From assembly GCA_964611385.1 (NCBI GenBank), contig CAZSXS010000047.1, positions 1 to 28,187 of the forward strand: 28,187 nt of DNA, in the 5' to 3' direction. The position numbers and the translations under genes were made by a program. The notes under the pieces were generated by a model. It saw only the letters and a program-made list of their open reading frames with translations, was not told where the DNA came from and made no database searches. Shown here piece after piece: positions 7,901 to 13,736 of this stretch (position 1 is its first letter; every line of letters starts with the position of its first letter). The DNA is from CAZSXS01 sp964611385. Its GTDB lineage: Bacteria; Bacillota; Clostridia; Lachnospirales; CAYPQA01.

Positions 7901-8490
7901 TCGCTGATAATATCATTGACCCGTTCCAAATTTTGACGTTCTTTTTCAAGTTTTCCTTCGGCTTCCAGTTTTCTGGTCTTGAATTTAACAATACCGGCCA
8001 CTTCCTCAAACATATAGCGACGTTCGTCGGAGCGGATGCTCAGAACTTCTTCAATACGGCCCTGCCCAATAATGGAATAACCTTCCTTACCGATGCCCGT
8101 ATCCATAAAAAGCTCATAAATATCCTTCAGTCGGCAGTTGGTACCGTTAATTAAATATTCGCTGTCGCCAACCCGATAGATGCGCCGGGTAATACTAACC
8201 TCCGAGTACTCACAAGGGAGGGCATAGTCCGAATTATCAATATACATCGTGACGGAGGCGGTGCTTAAGGGTCTTCGGGTTTCCGTCCCGGAGAAAATGA
8301 CATCCTCCATCTTTACGCCGCGAAGGCTTCTGACACTCTGTTCGCCCAGAACCCAACGCAGGGCATCAGAAATATTACTTTTACCGCTGCCATTGGGCCC
8401 CACAACTGCTGTTATACCTGGATTAAATTCAAGCCGCAGCCGTTCGGGAAATGACTTAAAGCCCTGCAGCTCTAGCTTTTTTAAATACAT
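4915..8490 (-). CDS. smc: Chromosome segregation ATPase SMC
   Basis: The long-arm ATPase of bacterial condensin, which works with ScpA and ScpB to compact and separate chromosomes. At 1191 aa it has the usual length. Walker A GPNGSGKS is at residues 31-38, followed by a coiled-coil arm, a globular hinge near 505-670 (containing GICGAVGELVYVPSEYE), the return coiled coil, the ABC signature LSGGERA at about 1094 and Walker B FCVLDEIDAALDD at about 1118. The ATG has AGGGG six bases upstream and lies 9 bp after the amidase stop, so the two are probably co-transcribed. In many Firmicutes smc sits with rnc and ftsY; neither is next to it here. The many opposite-strand ORFs across this gene are coiled-coil shadows. 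Confidence 0.98.
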   Translation of the reverse strand: MYLKKLELQGFKSFPERLRLEFNPGITAVVGPNGSGKSNISDALRWVLGEQSVRSLRGVKMEDVIFSGTETRRPLSTASVTMYIDNSDYALPCEYSEVSITRRIYRVGDSEYLINGTNCRLKDIYELFMDTGIGKEGYSIIGQGRIEEVLSIRSDERRYMFEEVAGIVKFKTRKLEAEGKLEKERQNLERVNDIISELSSQLDAISVEAEVAKKYLDIKERLKLIQVNIFLNDVDKLSDELAEIQARLDETKELAEKEEQENLRLKEEIKRKKKMLSEKESELNDQKAGVAEMRSTAEQRANDIVLKQEQISHISGELLRLKSEALAKQKNLQALQEAKLAENEKLKLHSDSLQEQNTLLTLKEDEFIKAKAGMSKSQQQLEDYNTELMQRYRESAVIKAKAENLDTLSKELHSKKSDSEEELKQTLLKIGDNQKKHKSVSNTLAQIKSQTEGIKQEISSLNFEKDAVNIRLTNRNAELNLVNNELSEKLSKAKVLSELEKNYEGYFKSVRAVLQKNNAEWGICGAVGELVYVPSEYETAIQVALGSAMQNLVARDEEGIQKAIEYLKTSNNGRATFLPINVINEGKTRKLAVRDQIIEEQGVLGIAKELVSYDPVYEGIFSDLLDRVLIVDNMENAIRINKKYNYSVKIVTLEGELFNPGGAITGGSLSKNTSNIFSRSREIRELKTDIENLKEKENHFKTQIQELSDQVKTLDEEILDKKDELTDRTIQEGNLENILDQVNQFLKELNQKKTRLEEEAQSLVQRQASTAEGIQKTAEELAKSEQIIKNLQGEINSFQASLTEEREHREQKSNELTQIKVKISGLEESLRAIKENLVRIKGEISAHEADILSIAALTEENKGKMLKRQDEIEALKEELVNLQKQRTEAEVEIRKAGKGLEEIEKSITEAEASQLRQLEYTSKLSNEYTKLEAKQNQLIEDNKKLYDQMWDEYKLTLNRAKEEFIRLDTDLRQLQREEVALKKAIEDLGFVNVNAINEHIKLKERFDFLQKQRDDILSAEASLLDLIKQLTEQMENRFLEQFKLISENFTAVFQEMFGGGKAYLKLFDENKALESGIDIIAQPPNKNLQSLSLLSGGERALTAIALLFAILRLKPSPFCVLDEIDAALDDANVRRFANFLSNYCKDTQFIVVTHRKGTMEVSDRLYGVTMQEGISKLISVTLEDVKEDAAV

Positions 8491-8499
8491 GATTTTCCC

Positions 8500-10866
8500 C
8501 TATCTTTTAGGTTTGTAAACTAAAAAGGTTTGTAAAATTCCCTGATAAACCGATTGAGCCACTTGTTGCTGGTAGTTGGGATCGGCCAATTTTTTGGCCT
8601 CAGCGGCGTTGGTTATAAAGCCCATTTCAATGAGTATGGCTGGTACTACCGGGTAGCGAACGACATACAGATCACCTTTTTTCGCTTTTCGGTCAATCAC
8701 GCCTAAGTCCTTGATTAACTGCTTTTGCAGCACTCCGGCAAAGGCGGCAGTGGTAAAGCCAAGGGCTGCATCGTTATCGTGAGGGTAGTAGAAGGTTTCA
8801 ATGCCGCTGACGCTGGTGTTTTTGTCCCCAGAATTACAATGGAGAGAAATGAAAATATCACCCATATTGGCCATTTCAACCCTGTCTCCAAAGCCAGGAT
8901 AGCTGTCACTCAGTCTGGTTGCATAGGCCTTAATACTGGCATCTGCCTCCAAAATCTTCATTAAGCGCAAGCCCACATCCAGATTGATATTTTTTTCTAC
9001 TAAGCCGTTGCCGGAAGTTCCTGGTGCAGAGGCTCCGCCGTGTCCGGGATCAATAATTACGATTTTTGAGTATTTTTCTTTTGGTAGGACTGCCCTTATA
9101 TAAATGTAATTCTCATCCTCGCTTATTATGTAAGCTAAAATCTGCTTCTGATTGATCACGAGCTCTGTCTTGCCCGCTGCATTGTTTCTGACCTTCATAT
9201 CCGTCAGGTAGGTATCGTTCATTTGTAGGCTACCGAAGCCAAGCAGACTCGAAAAATCTCCCGGCAAGGTCAAAATATAGCTTCTGCTTAAATAATTGTC
9301 TGTATGGAGAATGTTGGCTGCACTCAGGCCGTCAACCTTTTGCAAACGGATCGTCTTCTTGGCGGTATCGTACCACATGCTTTTATAAGTGGGTGCCGTC
9401 AACTTGATGGTGGCCAAACCTGGCCCTTTTATAAGTTCAAAATCGGCTAGCTTATTAAGATCCAAAACCACACGGACGGTATGCTCATCCAACATAGCGG
9501 CGTGGTAGGCAGTCATATATTTGCCCACGACGTTTTTGTTGATATCATTCTTGAGGGTGGAAAGTTTCAGATCCAAGACCACCCGATCCGGATTGGTCAG
9601 GGCAGAAATGTTACCAGCAAAGTCATTGGAACAATGGATGTAAACAAAATCTGTTTCACCAACAGATTTAAAATCAATGGAGGAGATCAGGTTTTCATTC
9701 ACCTTACCGAAGTTTACATGCAAGGTCTGTCTGTCTTCTGACAGGGATACGGTAAAGGAGGTTGAATTTTGAATATCAAAGACCACCCGAGTGACCTTCA
9801 CCGGCTCAACCTCAAACTGTGAGGCCCGTATTTTTGCCACAACGGGGCTGTTCATAAGATACTCGGTTTTAGACAGGCCAAACTGTGCATTTTTGATATC
9901 AATGACCAGCCGAGAATTTTGATGTACAAAGTAGCTGATCCCTGTCATGGGCGAATTAGAGTTAATCATGTAAACCTGCTCATAAATATTGCTAGGGCCA
10001 TAAATGTCGGTAATGGTGGTTTCAAGGCGCTTTTCATCCTGAATGACTTGTGTTGAATTGTCTGTGATGAAATATCCCCCGCCTTCGGGGGCCGGTAGTT
10101 GGTTGGTAATGCCTGTAACTGAGCTTGGTTTTTGGTCAAGGGCTGATTGTGGGAGCGTAGGTGTATTATTGCTCTCAGATGGAGTTGTGTTTGTATTATT
10201 TGCAGTAGGATTTGCAGGTAAGGGGGTGGGTGAGACAGTGGGCCAAGGGGTAGGTAAGGGGTTTGTAGATAGCCCAGGGCTGGTGGGTTGGACAGCAGGT
10301 CGCCAGGGACTTGTTGGAACGGGTGTTTGATGTGAAAGCTCTGGCGGCGGTGTTGGGTTTGTGTTGATCGAAAGGGAGGATAAGCGGATCTGTTTGGCTT
10401 CTGCATTATATTCTGCTACTAAGCCCAAACTTTGGGCTACAAAATTGCAAGGAACCATTTGTTTTCCGTTCACGATTTTCATTGGATAGCCGCTGTCAAT
10501 CAGTTCGCCGTTCAGCACTCCGATGGTGCTGTTCGCCTCCATCATTAGCAGGTTATTTTGATAGGCAAGATAAAGTTCTTTGGGATCTGCTTTCCAGTCA
10601 AGAATCACCCCTAAACCTTCGAAGGCTTCTTGCGCAGGAACATACAATTGACCATTCAAAAGGATCGGCGGCATTTTTAGGTTTTTCACTTCACTGTTGC
10701 CCACAAAAAGACGGATGAATGGTTGATGGATGGTTTCGGTTTTGCCATCATAGGAAATGGTTAATCCAGAAGTCGCAGAGGTGCTGGAAGCGGAGTAGGC
10801 GGGGGTATTCATGGTCAAGCTGAAAAGGACTGTCATCGCCAATGTTAAGATTTTTGATTTGGTCAT
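8500..10866 (-). CDS. Secreted N-acetylmuramoyl-L-alanine amidase with copper-amine-oxidase-like and AMIN domains
   Basis: Zinc-dependent peptidoglycan amidase that cuts the bond between muramic acid and the stem peptide, acting outside the membrane. The start at 10866 (788 aa) has GAGG five bases upstream and gives a clean signal peptide (residues 1-26, ending AYSA). The longer ATG at 10905 lacks a site. Domain order: a copper-amine-oxidase N-terminal-like domain (about 45-165), a Pro/Thr/Asn linker (about 170-250), two AMIN-like beta domains (about 270-560) that bind the wall, and a C-terminal Amidase_3 domain (about 575-785). The zinc ligands and catalytic Glu are visible in DPGHGG, EKNINLDVG, SLHCNS and LIEMGFITN. 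It leads an operon with smc. A CwlC/AmiC-type role in cell separation or spore-wall work is possible but not shown. Confidence 0.93.
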   Translation of the reverse strand: MTKSKILTLAMTVLFSLTMNTPAYSASSTSATSGLTISYDGKTETIHQPFIRLFVGNSEVKNLKMPPILLNGQLYVPAQEAFEGLGVILDWKADPKELYLAYQNNLLMMEANSTIGVLNGELIDSGYPMKIVNGKQMVPCNFVAQSLGLVAEYNAEAKQIRLSSLSINTNPTPPPELSHQTPVPTSPWRPAVQPTSPGLSTNPLPTPWPTVSPTPLPANPTANNTNTTPSESNNTPTLPQSALDQKPSSVTGITNQLPAPEGGGYFITDNSTQVIQDEKRLETTITDIYGPSNIYEQVYMINSNSPMTGISYFVHQNSRLVIDIKNAQFGLSKTEYLMNSPVVAKIRASQFEVEPVKVTRVVFDIQNSTSFTVSLSEDRQTLHVNFGKVNENLISSIDFKSVGETDFVYIHCSNDFAGNISALTNPDRVVLDLKLSTLKNDINKNVVGKYMTAYHAAMLDEHTVRVVLDLNKLADFELIKGPGLATIKLTAPTYKSMWYDTAKKTIRLQKVDGLSAANILHTDNYLSRSYILTLPGDFSSLLGFGSLQMNDTYLTDMKVRNNAAGKTELVINQKQILAYIISEDENYIYIRAVLPKEKYSKIVIIDPGHGGASAPGTSGNGLVEKNINLDVGLRLMKILEADASIKAYATRLSDSYPGFGDRVEMANMGDIFISLHCNSGDKNTSVSGIETFYYPHDNDAALGFTTAAFAGVLQKQLIKDLGVIDRKAKKGDLYVVRYPVVPAILIEMGFITNAAEAKKLADPNYQQQVAQSVYQGILQTFLVYKPKR

Positions 10867-10904
10867 AATTACCTCACTTTGAAAAAGAATAGTAGAATTT
10901 TTCA

Positions 10905-10933
10905 ATTATAACAGAAATTATGCATATGTAACA
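10905..10933 (-). promoter_or_regulatory. Promoter of the amidase-smc operon
   Basis: Minus-strand TATAAT (10905-10910) with a weaker -35 TGTTAC (10928-10933) at 17 bp. A second candidate, TTGCAA (11020-11025) with TATATC (10997-11002), comes from the nearby mobile repeat and faces the same way. Confidence 0.6.
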
Positions 10934-11000
10934 GTAAAATCTTAAAACGGAAATAATAATGTAATATTCCAATGGCGAAGGGACATACTATAGTTTGATA

Positions 11001-11099
11001 TACTCAGTCACGTTCAGCTTTGCAAAGCCGCCACCCAAAATGATAGAATTGATCTGGCTTAAATGATGGCGGTTTGGTAAATGTTTAAGAGACTGAGTA
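11001..11099 (+). mobile_element. 99-bp TIR repeat (MITE-like), copy 1
   Basis: The ends TACTCAGTC (11001-11009) and GACTGAGTA (11091-11099) are perfect inverted repeats, with TA at each outer edge as in IS630/mariner-type insertions. Inside lie the palindrome GCTTTGCAAAGC followed by CGCC, and a partner GGCGG near the other end, so the whole folds as an imperfect hairpin. Copies occur at 25306-25404 (same orientation) and 18719-18808 (inverted). Its left end carries an outward TTGCAA-N17-TATATC promoter-like sequence facing the amidase-smc operon. No transposase is seen in the window. Confidence 0.8.
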
Positions 11100-11195
11100 A
11101 AAGATGATTATTTCAAAATTATTAAACAGTCAAAGGAAACCTATCTTTGACAGTGATTTTGAAACAACGAATTTATTGCAAAGGGGATATTAAAT

Positions 11196-11327
11196 ATGAA
11201 TATTAATTGCACCAATAAATGCAAGCACCAAGCTGACGGTAAATGCACTTTGGAAAAATTGCCGGTCTTAACAAAAACAACATTTTCATCAAGAGAAACA
11301 GACTGTCCTTATTGTATAAATGGATAA
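11196..11327 (+). CDS. Small Cys-rich conserved-type protein (43 aa)
   Basis: A 43-codon ORF with a clear AAGGGG site nine bases before the ATG. The product starts MNINCTNKCKHQADGKCTLE and ends DCPYCING. Cys5, Cys9, Cys17, Cys37 and Cys40 form a C-x3-C-x7-C...C-x2-C pattern that suggests a small zinc or metal knuckle. From memory, very similar 40-55 aa proteins are common in Clostridia and are often given unreliable names; I assign no function. It stands alone on the plus strand between copy 1 of the mobile repeat and a long hairpin, with no clear promoter identified. An overlapping 99-aa ORF in another frame (11243-11542) is not supported. Confidence 0.75.
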   Translation: MNINCTNKCKHQADGKCTLEKLPVLTKTTFSSRETDCPYCING

Positions 11328-11472
11328 AAAATTGTAACAAAGCCTATAAACTAATGAAAATGAAAAATAGTATTATAAAACTCATAGCTAATAAAGGTGA
11401 ACCCCAGTATTCTTTTTTATTAAACCTTAGCGCAACTTTTATTAGTCGCCTTAATTTTGCGCGGAAAAAAAG

Positions 11473-11524
11473 TGGCTCTACACCAAAAAGCGTGATGATT
11501 TTTTATCTTTTAGGTGTAGAGCCA
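11473..11524. repeat. 12-bp inverted repeat with long loop
   Basis: TGGCTCTACACC (11473-11484) is perfectly complementary to GGTGTAGAGCCA (11513-11524), with a 28-base A/T-rich loop. A GGCTCT-like tip recalls the terminal repeats of ISL3-type elements, but no transposase or target duplication is visible. It could equally be a terminator for the small Cys-rich gene. The rest of 11328-11606 holds no supported gene. Confidence 0.5.
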
Positions 11525-11606
11525 AAAAGTAAATATAACTGATTATGCAGCATTGAATCATCTAGTCAGTAGGGCAGCAAAAAAATAGATTGGGCCATAA
11601 AATGTA

Positions 11607-11635
11607 TTGAATGTTTCACTCGTAAGTGTTATAAT
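11607..11635 (+). promoter_or_regulatory. Promoter of the GNAT leader transcript
   Basis: TTGAAT (11607-11612) and a perfect TATAAT (11630-11635) with a 17-bp spacer. The predicted leader before the acetyltransferase start is about 325 bases, unusually long for a single small gene. Confidence 0.8.
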
Positions 11636-11683
11636 GGTTAAAAATTTTCCGTTATCACGGAAAGGAAAGGAGATGACTGCGAT

Positions 11684-11716
11684 ATGACAAAAAATTATGA
11701 GGTGGCTTCAACTTAA
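11684..11716 (+). CDS. Candidate 10-aa leader peptide upstream of the acetyltransferase
   Basis: ATG at 11684 follows AAAGGAG by 11 bases and encodes MTKNYEVAST before a stop. A second mini-ORF starts at 11673 (four codons) and overlaps it. The position, after a strong promoter and before two tandem terminators and an enzyme gene, is that of leader ORFs that sense ribosome stalling upstream of antibiotic-resistance genes. Translation is not proven and the spacing is a little long. Confidence 0.45.
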   Translation: MTKNYEVAST

Positions 11717-11826
11717 AACTGAATATGGGCAAGCGAATGTGAGGTTTGGTTAAGGACGATCAAAAAGCGCCCTTACGTTTGTTATGCCATTTTTAGTAAC
11801 CTTTCGTGAAACCTACTGCTTACGGT

Positions 11827-11853
11827 TAACACACTTTAAGGTGTGTTATTTTT
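11827..11853 (+). terminator. Attenuator hairpin 1 in the GNAT leader
   Basis: TAACACAC (11827-11834) pairs with GTGTGTTA (11841-11848) around a 6-base loop and is followed by TTTTT. It is an intrinsic-terminator shape 115 bases upstream of the acetyltransferase start. Confidence 0.65.
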
Positions 11854-11858
11854 GTGTC

Positions 11859-11912
11859 AAAAAAACCGCAGGAAGAGCCAACGAACCAGGGCTACTTTTC
11901 TGCGGTTTTTTT
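11859..11912 (+). terminator. Attenuator hairpin 2 in the GNAT leader
   Basis: A 13-bp perfect stem AAAAAAACCGCAG (11859-11871) with CTGCGGTTTTTTT (11900-11912). The inner AGCC...GGGCT extends the helix, and the 3' arm ends in seven T. It comes only six bases after hairpin 1, giving tandem terminators between the promoter and the gene and implying conditional read-through. Confidence 0.8.
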
Positions 11913-11967
11913 ATGCTCTTTTGCATACAAAAAAGGATATTAATTTTTGAAAAGAGGGATTTACAAT

Positions 11968-12933
11968 ATGAACATCGTTGACTTTACCTACTCACACAGA
12001 GCTGAAGCAACTGCTTTGGCCCTTGCAGGCTATGAAGAAGAGTGCCGCTCTGTGTCAGCTTTGCCACAGGTGGATACAGTACCCGACCTAGGGACTTTCG
12101 CCGACAACGGGCTTGGCGTTGCAGCCCTTGAGGGCGGCAAAATGCTGGGCTTTATCTGTTGTTACCCGCCCTTTGACAATGCCTTTCGTTCCACTGATGT
12201 CCGAGGCCTGTTTTCACCTATGGGTGCCAATGCGGCCATCAAGGAGAACCGAGGCAAAATTTATACCGCCATGTATCAGGCGGCAGGCGAGAAATGGGTA
12301 AGTGCCGGAGCTGTTTGTCATGCACTGTGCTTATATGCTCATGACGAAGAGTTGCAGCGACAATTTTATCTTTATGGCTTTGGGCTGCGTTGTATAGATG
12401 CCATTCGCCCTTTGAGCCTAGAAGCAATTGATTGTATGCCCTGCGAAGGCTATACCTTTGTAGAGCTTGCAAAAAATGAATACTCGTTGCTGTATCCGCT
12501 AGACTTCTTACTCAACCGACATTACTGCCACAGCCCGTTTTTTATGAATCGTAAGCCAGACTCAGCTGAGGACTTTGAAGAACAGTGTGCAAGTGAGAAC
12601 GCGAGATATTTTGCGGCAAAGCAAAATGATCAATTGTGTGCTTTTATAAAAATTGCAGAGACAGGTGAGGCCTTTATTGCAGGGGGACCAGCGTATCGTC
12701 ATATTCGAGGTGCTTATTGCCTGCCAGAACACCGAGGCAAAGGCGTGTATCAGAATTTGCTAAACCTCACCTTATCGACCTTAAAAGCAGAAGGCTATGC
12801 CTACCTGGGGGTGGATTTTGAGAGCTTAAACCCCACTGCCTATGGCTTTTGGCTGAAGTATTTCTCCCCATACACGCATAGCGTAGTGCGTCGTATTGAT
12901 GAACGAATTTTAGAGGTAAAAAATGAGCAGTAA
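11968..12933 (+). CDS. GNAT-family N-acetyltransferase (double-domain type)
   Basis: A 321-aa cytosolic protein with a C-terminal GNAT fold. The acetyl-CoA pyrophosphate-binding motif A is visible as PEHRGKGVYQNLLNLTL (about residues 252-268), followed by FESLNPTAYGFWLKYF, the usual GNAT motif B region. The N-terminal half has a second, weaker GNAT-like domain (FADNGLGVAALEGGKMLGF), so it resembles two-domain acetyltransferases. The ATG at 11968 has AGAGGG nine bases upstream; a TTG at 11947 has no site. The substrate is unknown. The attenuator-like leader (11607-11912) recalls drug-resistance genes, but that is inference. It converges with the prepilin peptidase 10 bp downstream, with no terminator between. 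Confidence 0.85.
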   Translation: MNIVDFTYSHRAEATALALAGYEEECRSVSALPQVDTVPDLGTFADNGLGVAALEGGKMLGFICCYPPFDNAFRSTDVRGLFSPMGANAAIKENRGKIYTAMYQAAGEKWVSAGAVCHALCLYAHDEELQRQFYLYGFGLRCIDAIRPLSLEAIDCMPCEGYTFVELAKNEYSLLYPLDFLLNRHYCHSPFFMNRKPDSAEDFEEQCASENARYFAAKQNDQLCAFIKIAETGEAFIAGGPAYRHIRGAYCLPEHRGKGVYQNLLNLTLSTLKAEGYAYLGVDFESLNPTAYGFWLKYFSPYTHSVVRRIDERILEVKNEQ

Positions 12934-12943
12934 AATGATTCTT

Positions 12944-13690
12944 CTAGCGCCACAAAGACAAGTACATAGACAGCAGCTTGTCTCCTGCAAGCATGGATAT
13001 GAATAGTCCAAGCGACAAGTAGGGCCCAAAAGCTATTTTGGATTTAAGATCTTTCTTCTTTGTCATAATGAAGAACAAGCCTAGCGCACTGGCCAAGAAA
13101 ATAGCGATAAAAAATGCAATTAAAACGGAGGTGCTGCCTAAAAGCAGACCAGAAGCAGCCATTAATTTAATGTCGCCCCCTCCGAAGCCATTTGTGAAAG
13201 AAGCAATGAGAAACATTGGCAGGCTTACAATCAAGAAACCGATCAGATAGGTTTGCACAGAATCACTCAACAGGAGATTCACAATACTCAGAAGGAGGAT
13301 CAACACATGAAAAGTATCTGGAATCTCCTGTGTATCCATATCTATGAAAGAAAGCGTCAGTAAACATGAGGCAAACAAGCAGTATAAAATCGTTAAATAA
13401 GAAAATCGGAAGGACAAAAAGATCAGCGTATAACTGATGCCACAAATCAGTTCGACCAGGGGATATCTGAATGAAATTTTTGTCTTGCAGTACTTACAGC
13501 GTCCCTCCAACAGGATGAAACTTACTATTGGAACATTATGATAAAAGTGAATGGTCGTTTTACAGTTCGGACAAAAGGAACGTCCCTTAGCTACATTCAA
13601 CTTTCTCGGTATTCGATAAATACACACATTCAAAAAGCTTCCCACAGTCAAACCCAAAATAAAAATCCAAACAAGATAATAAAAAAACAT
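12944..13690 (-). CDS. Prepilin peptidase (A24 family, PilD/ComC type)
   Basis: Integral-membrane aspartic peptidase that cleaves the leader of type IV prepilins or pseudopilins and usually methylates the new N-terminus. The start at 13690 (248 aa) has GAGG five bases upstream; the ATG at 13717 would add nine hydrophilic residues and lacks a site. Two CxxC pairs (C40/C43 and C65/C68) form the zinc-binding cytoplasmic loop of the bifunctional form. The two active-site aspartates are in FIDMDTQEIPD and FGGGDIKLMA. About seven or eight membrane segments are visible. No pilin genes are in the window, so its substrates are elsewhere. It lies 46 bp downstream of the EAL gene on the same strand and may share its transcript. 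Confidence 0.93.
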   Translation of the reverse strand: MFFYYLVWIFILGLTVGSFLNVCIYRIPRKLNVAKGRSFCPNCKTTIHFYHNVPIVSFILLEGRCKYCKTKISFRYPLVELICGISYTLIFLSFRFSYLTILYCLFASCLLTLSFIDMDTQEIPDTFHVLILLLSIVNLLLSDSVQTYLIGFLIVSLPMFLIASFTNGFGGGDIKLMAASGLLLGSTSVLIAFFIAIFLASALGLFFIMTKKKDLKSKIAFGPYLSLGLFISMLAGDKLLSMYLSLWR

Positions 13691-13736
13691 TTCAGCCTCT
13701 ACCTGCCTCTTACACAAGGGTTACGCTATAACTTCT

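Noticed and set aside
11473..11524. Remnant of an ISL3-type insertion sequence
   Set aside because: Only the GGCTCT-like tip resembles such ends; no transposase, no target duplication and only 52 bp long.
11243..11542. 99-aa plus-strand ORF
   Set aside because: Overlaps the better-supported 43-aa Cys-rich gene in another frame and runs through the 12-bp inverted repeat.
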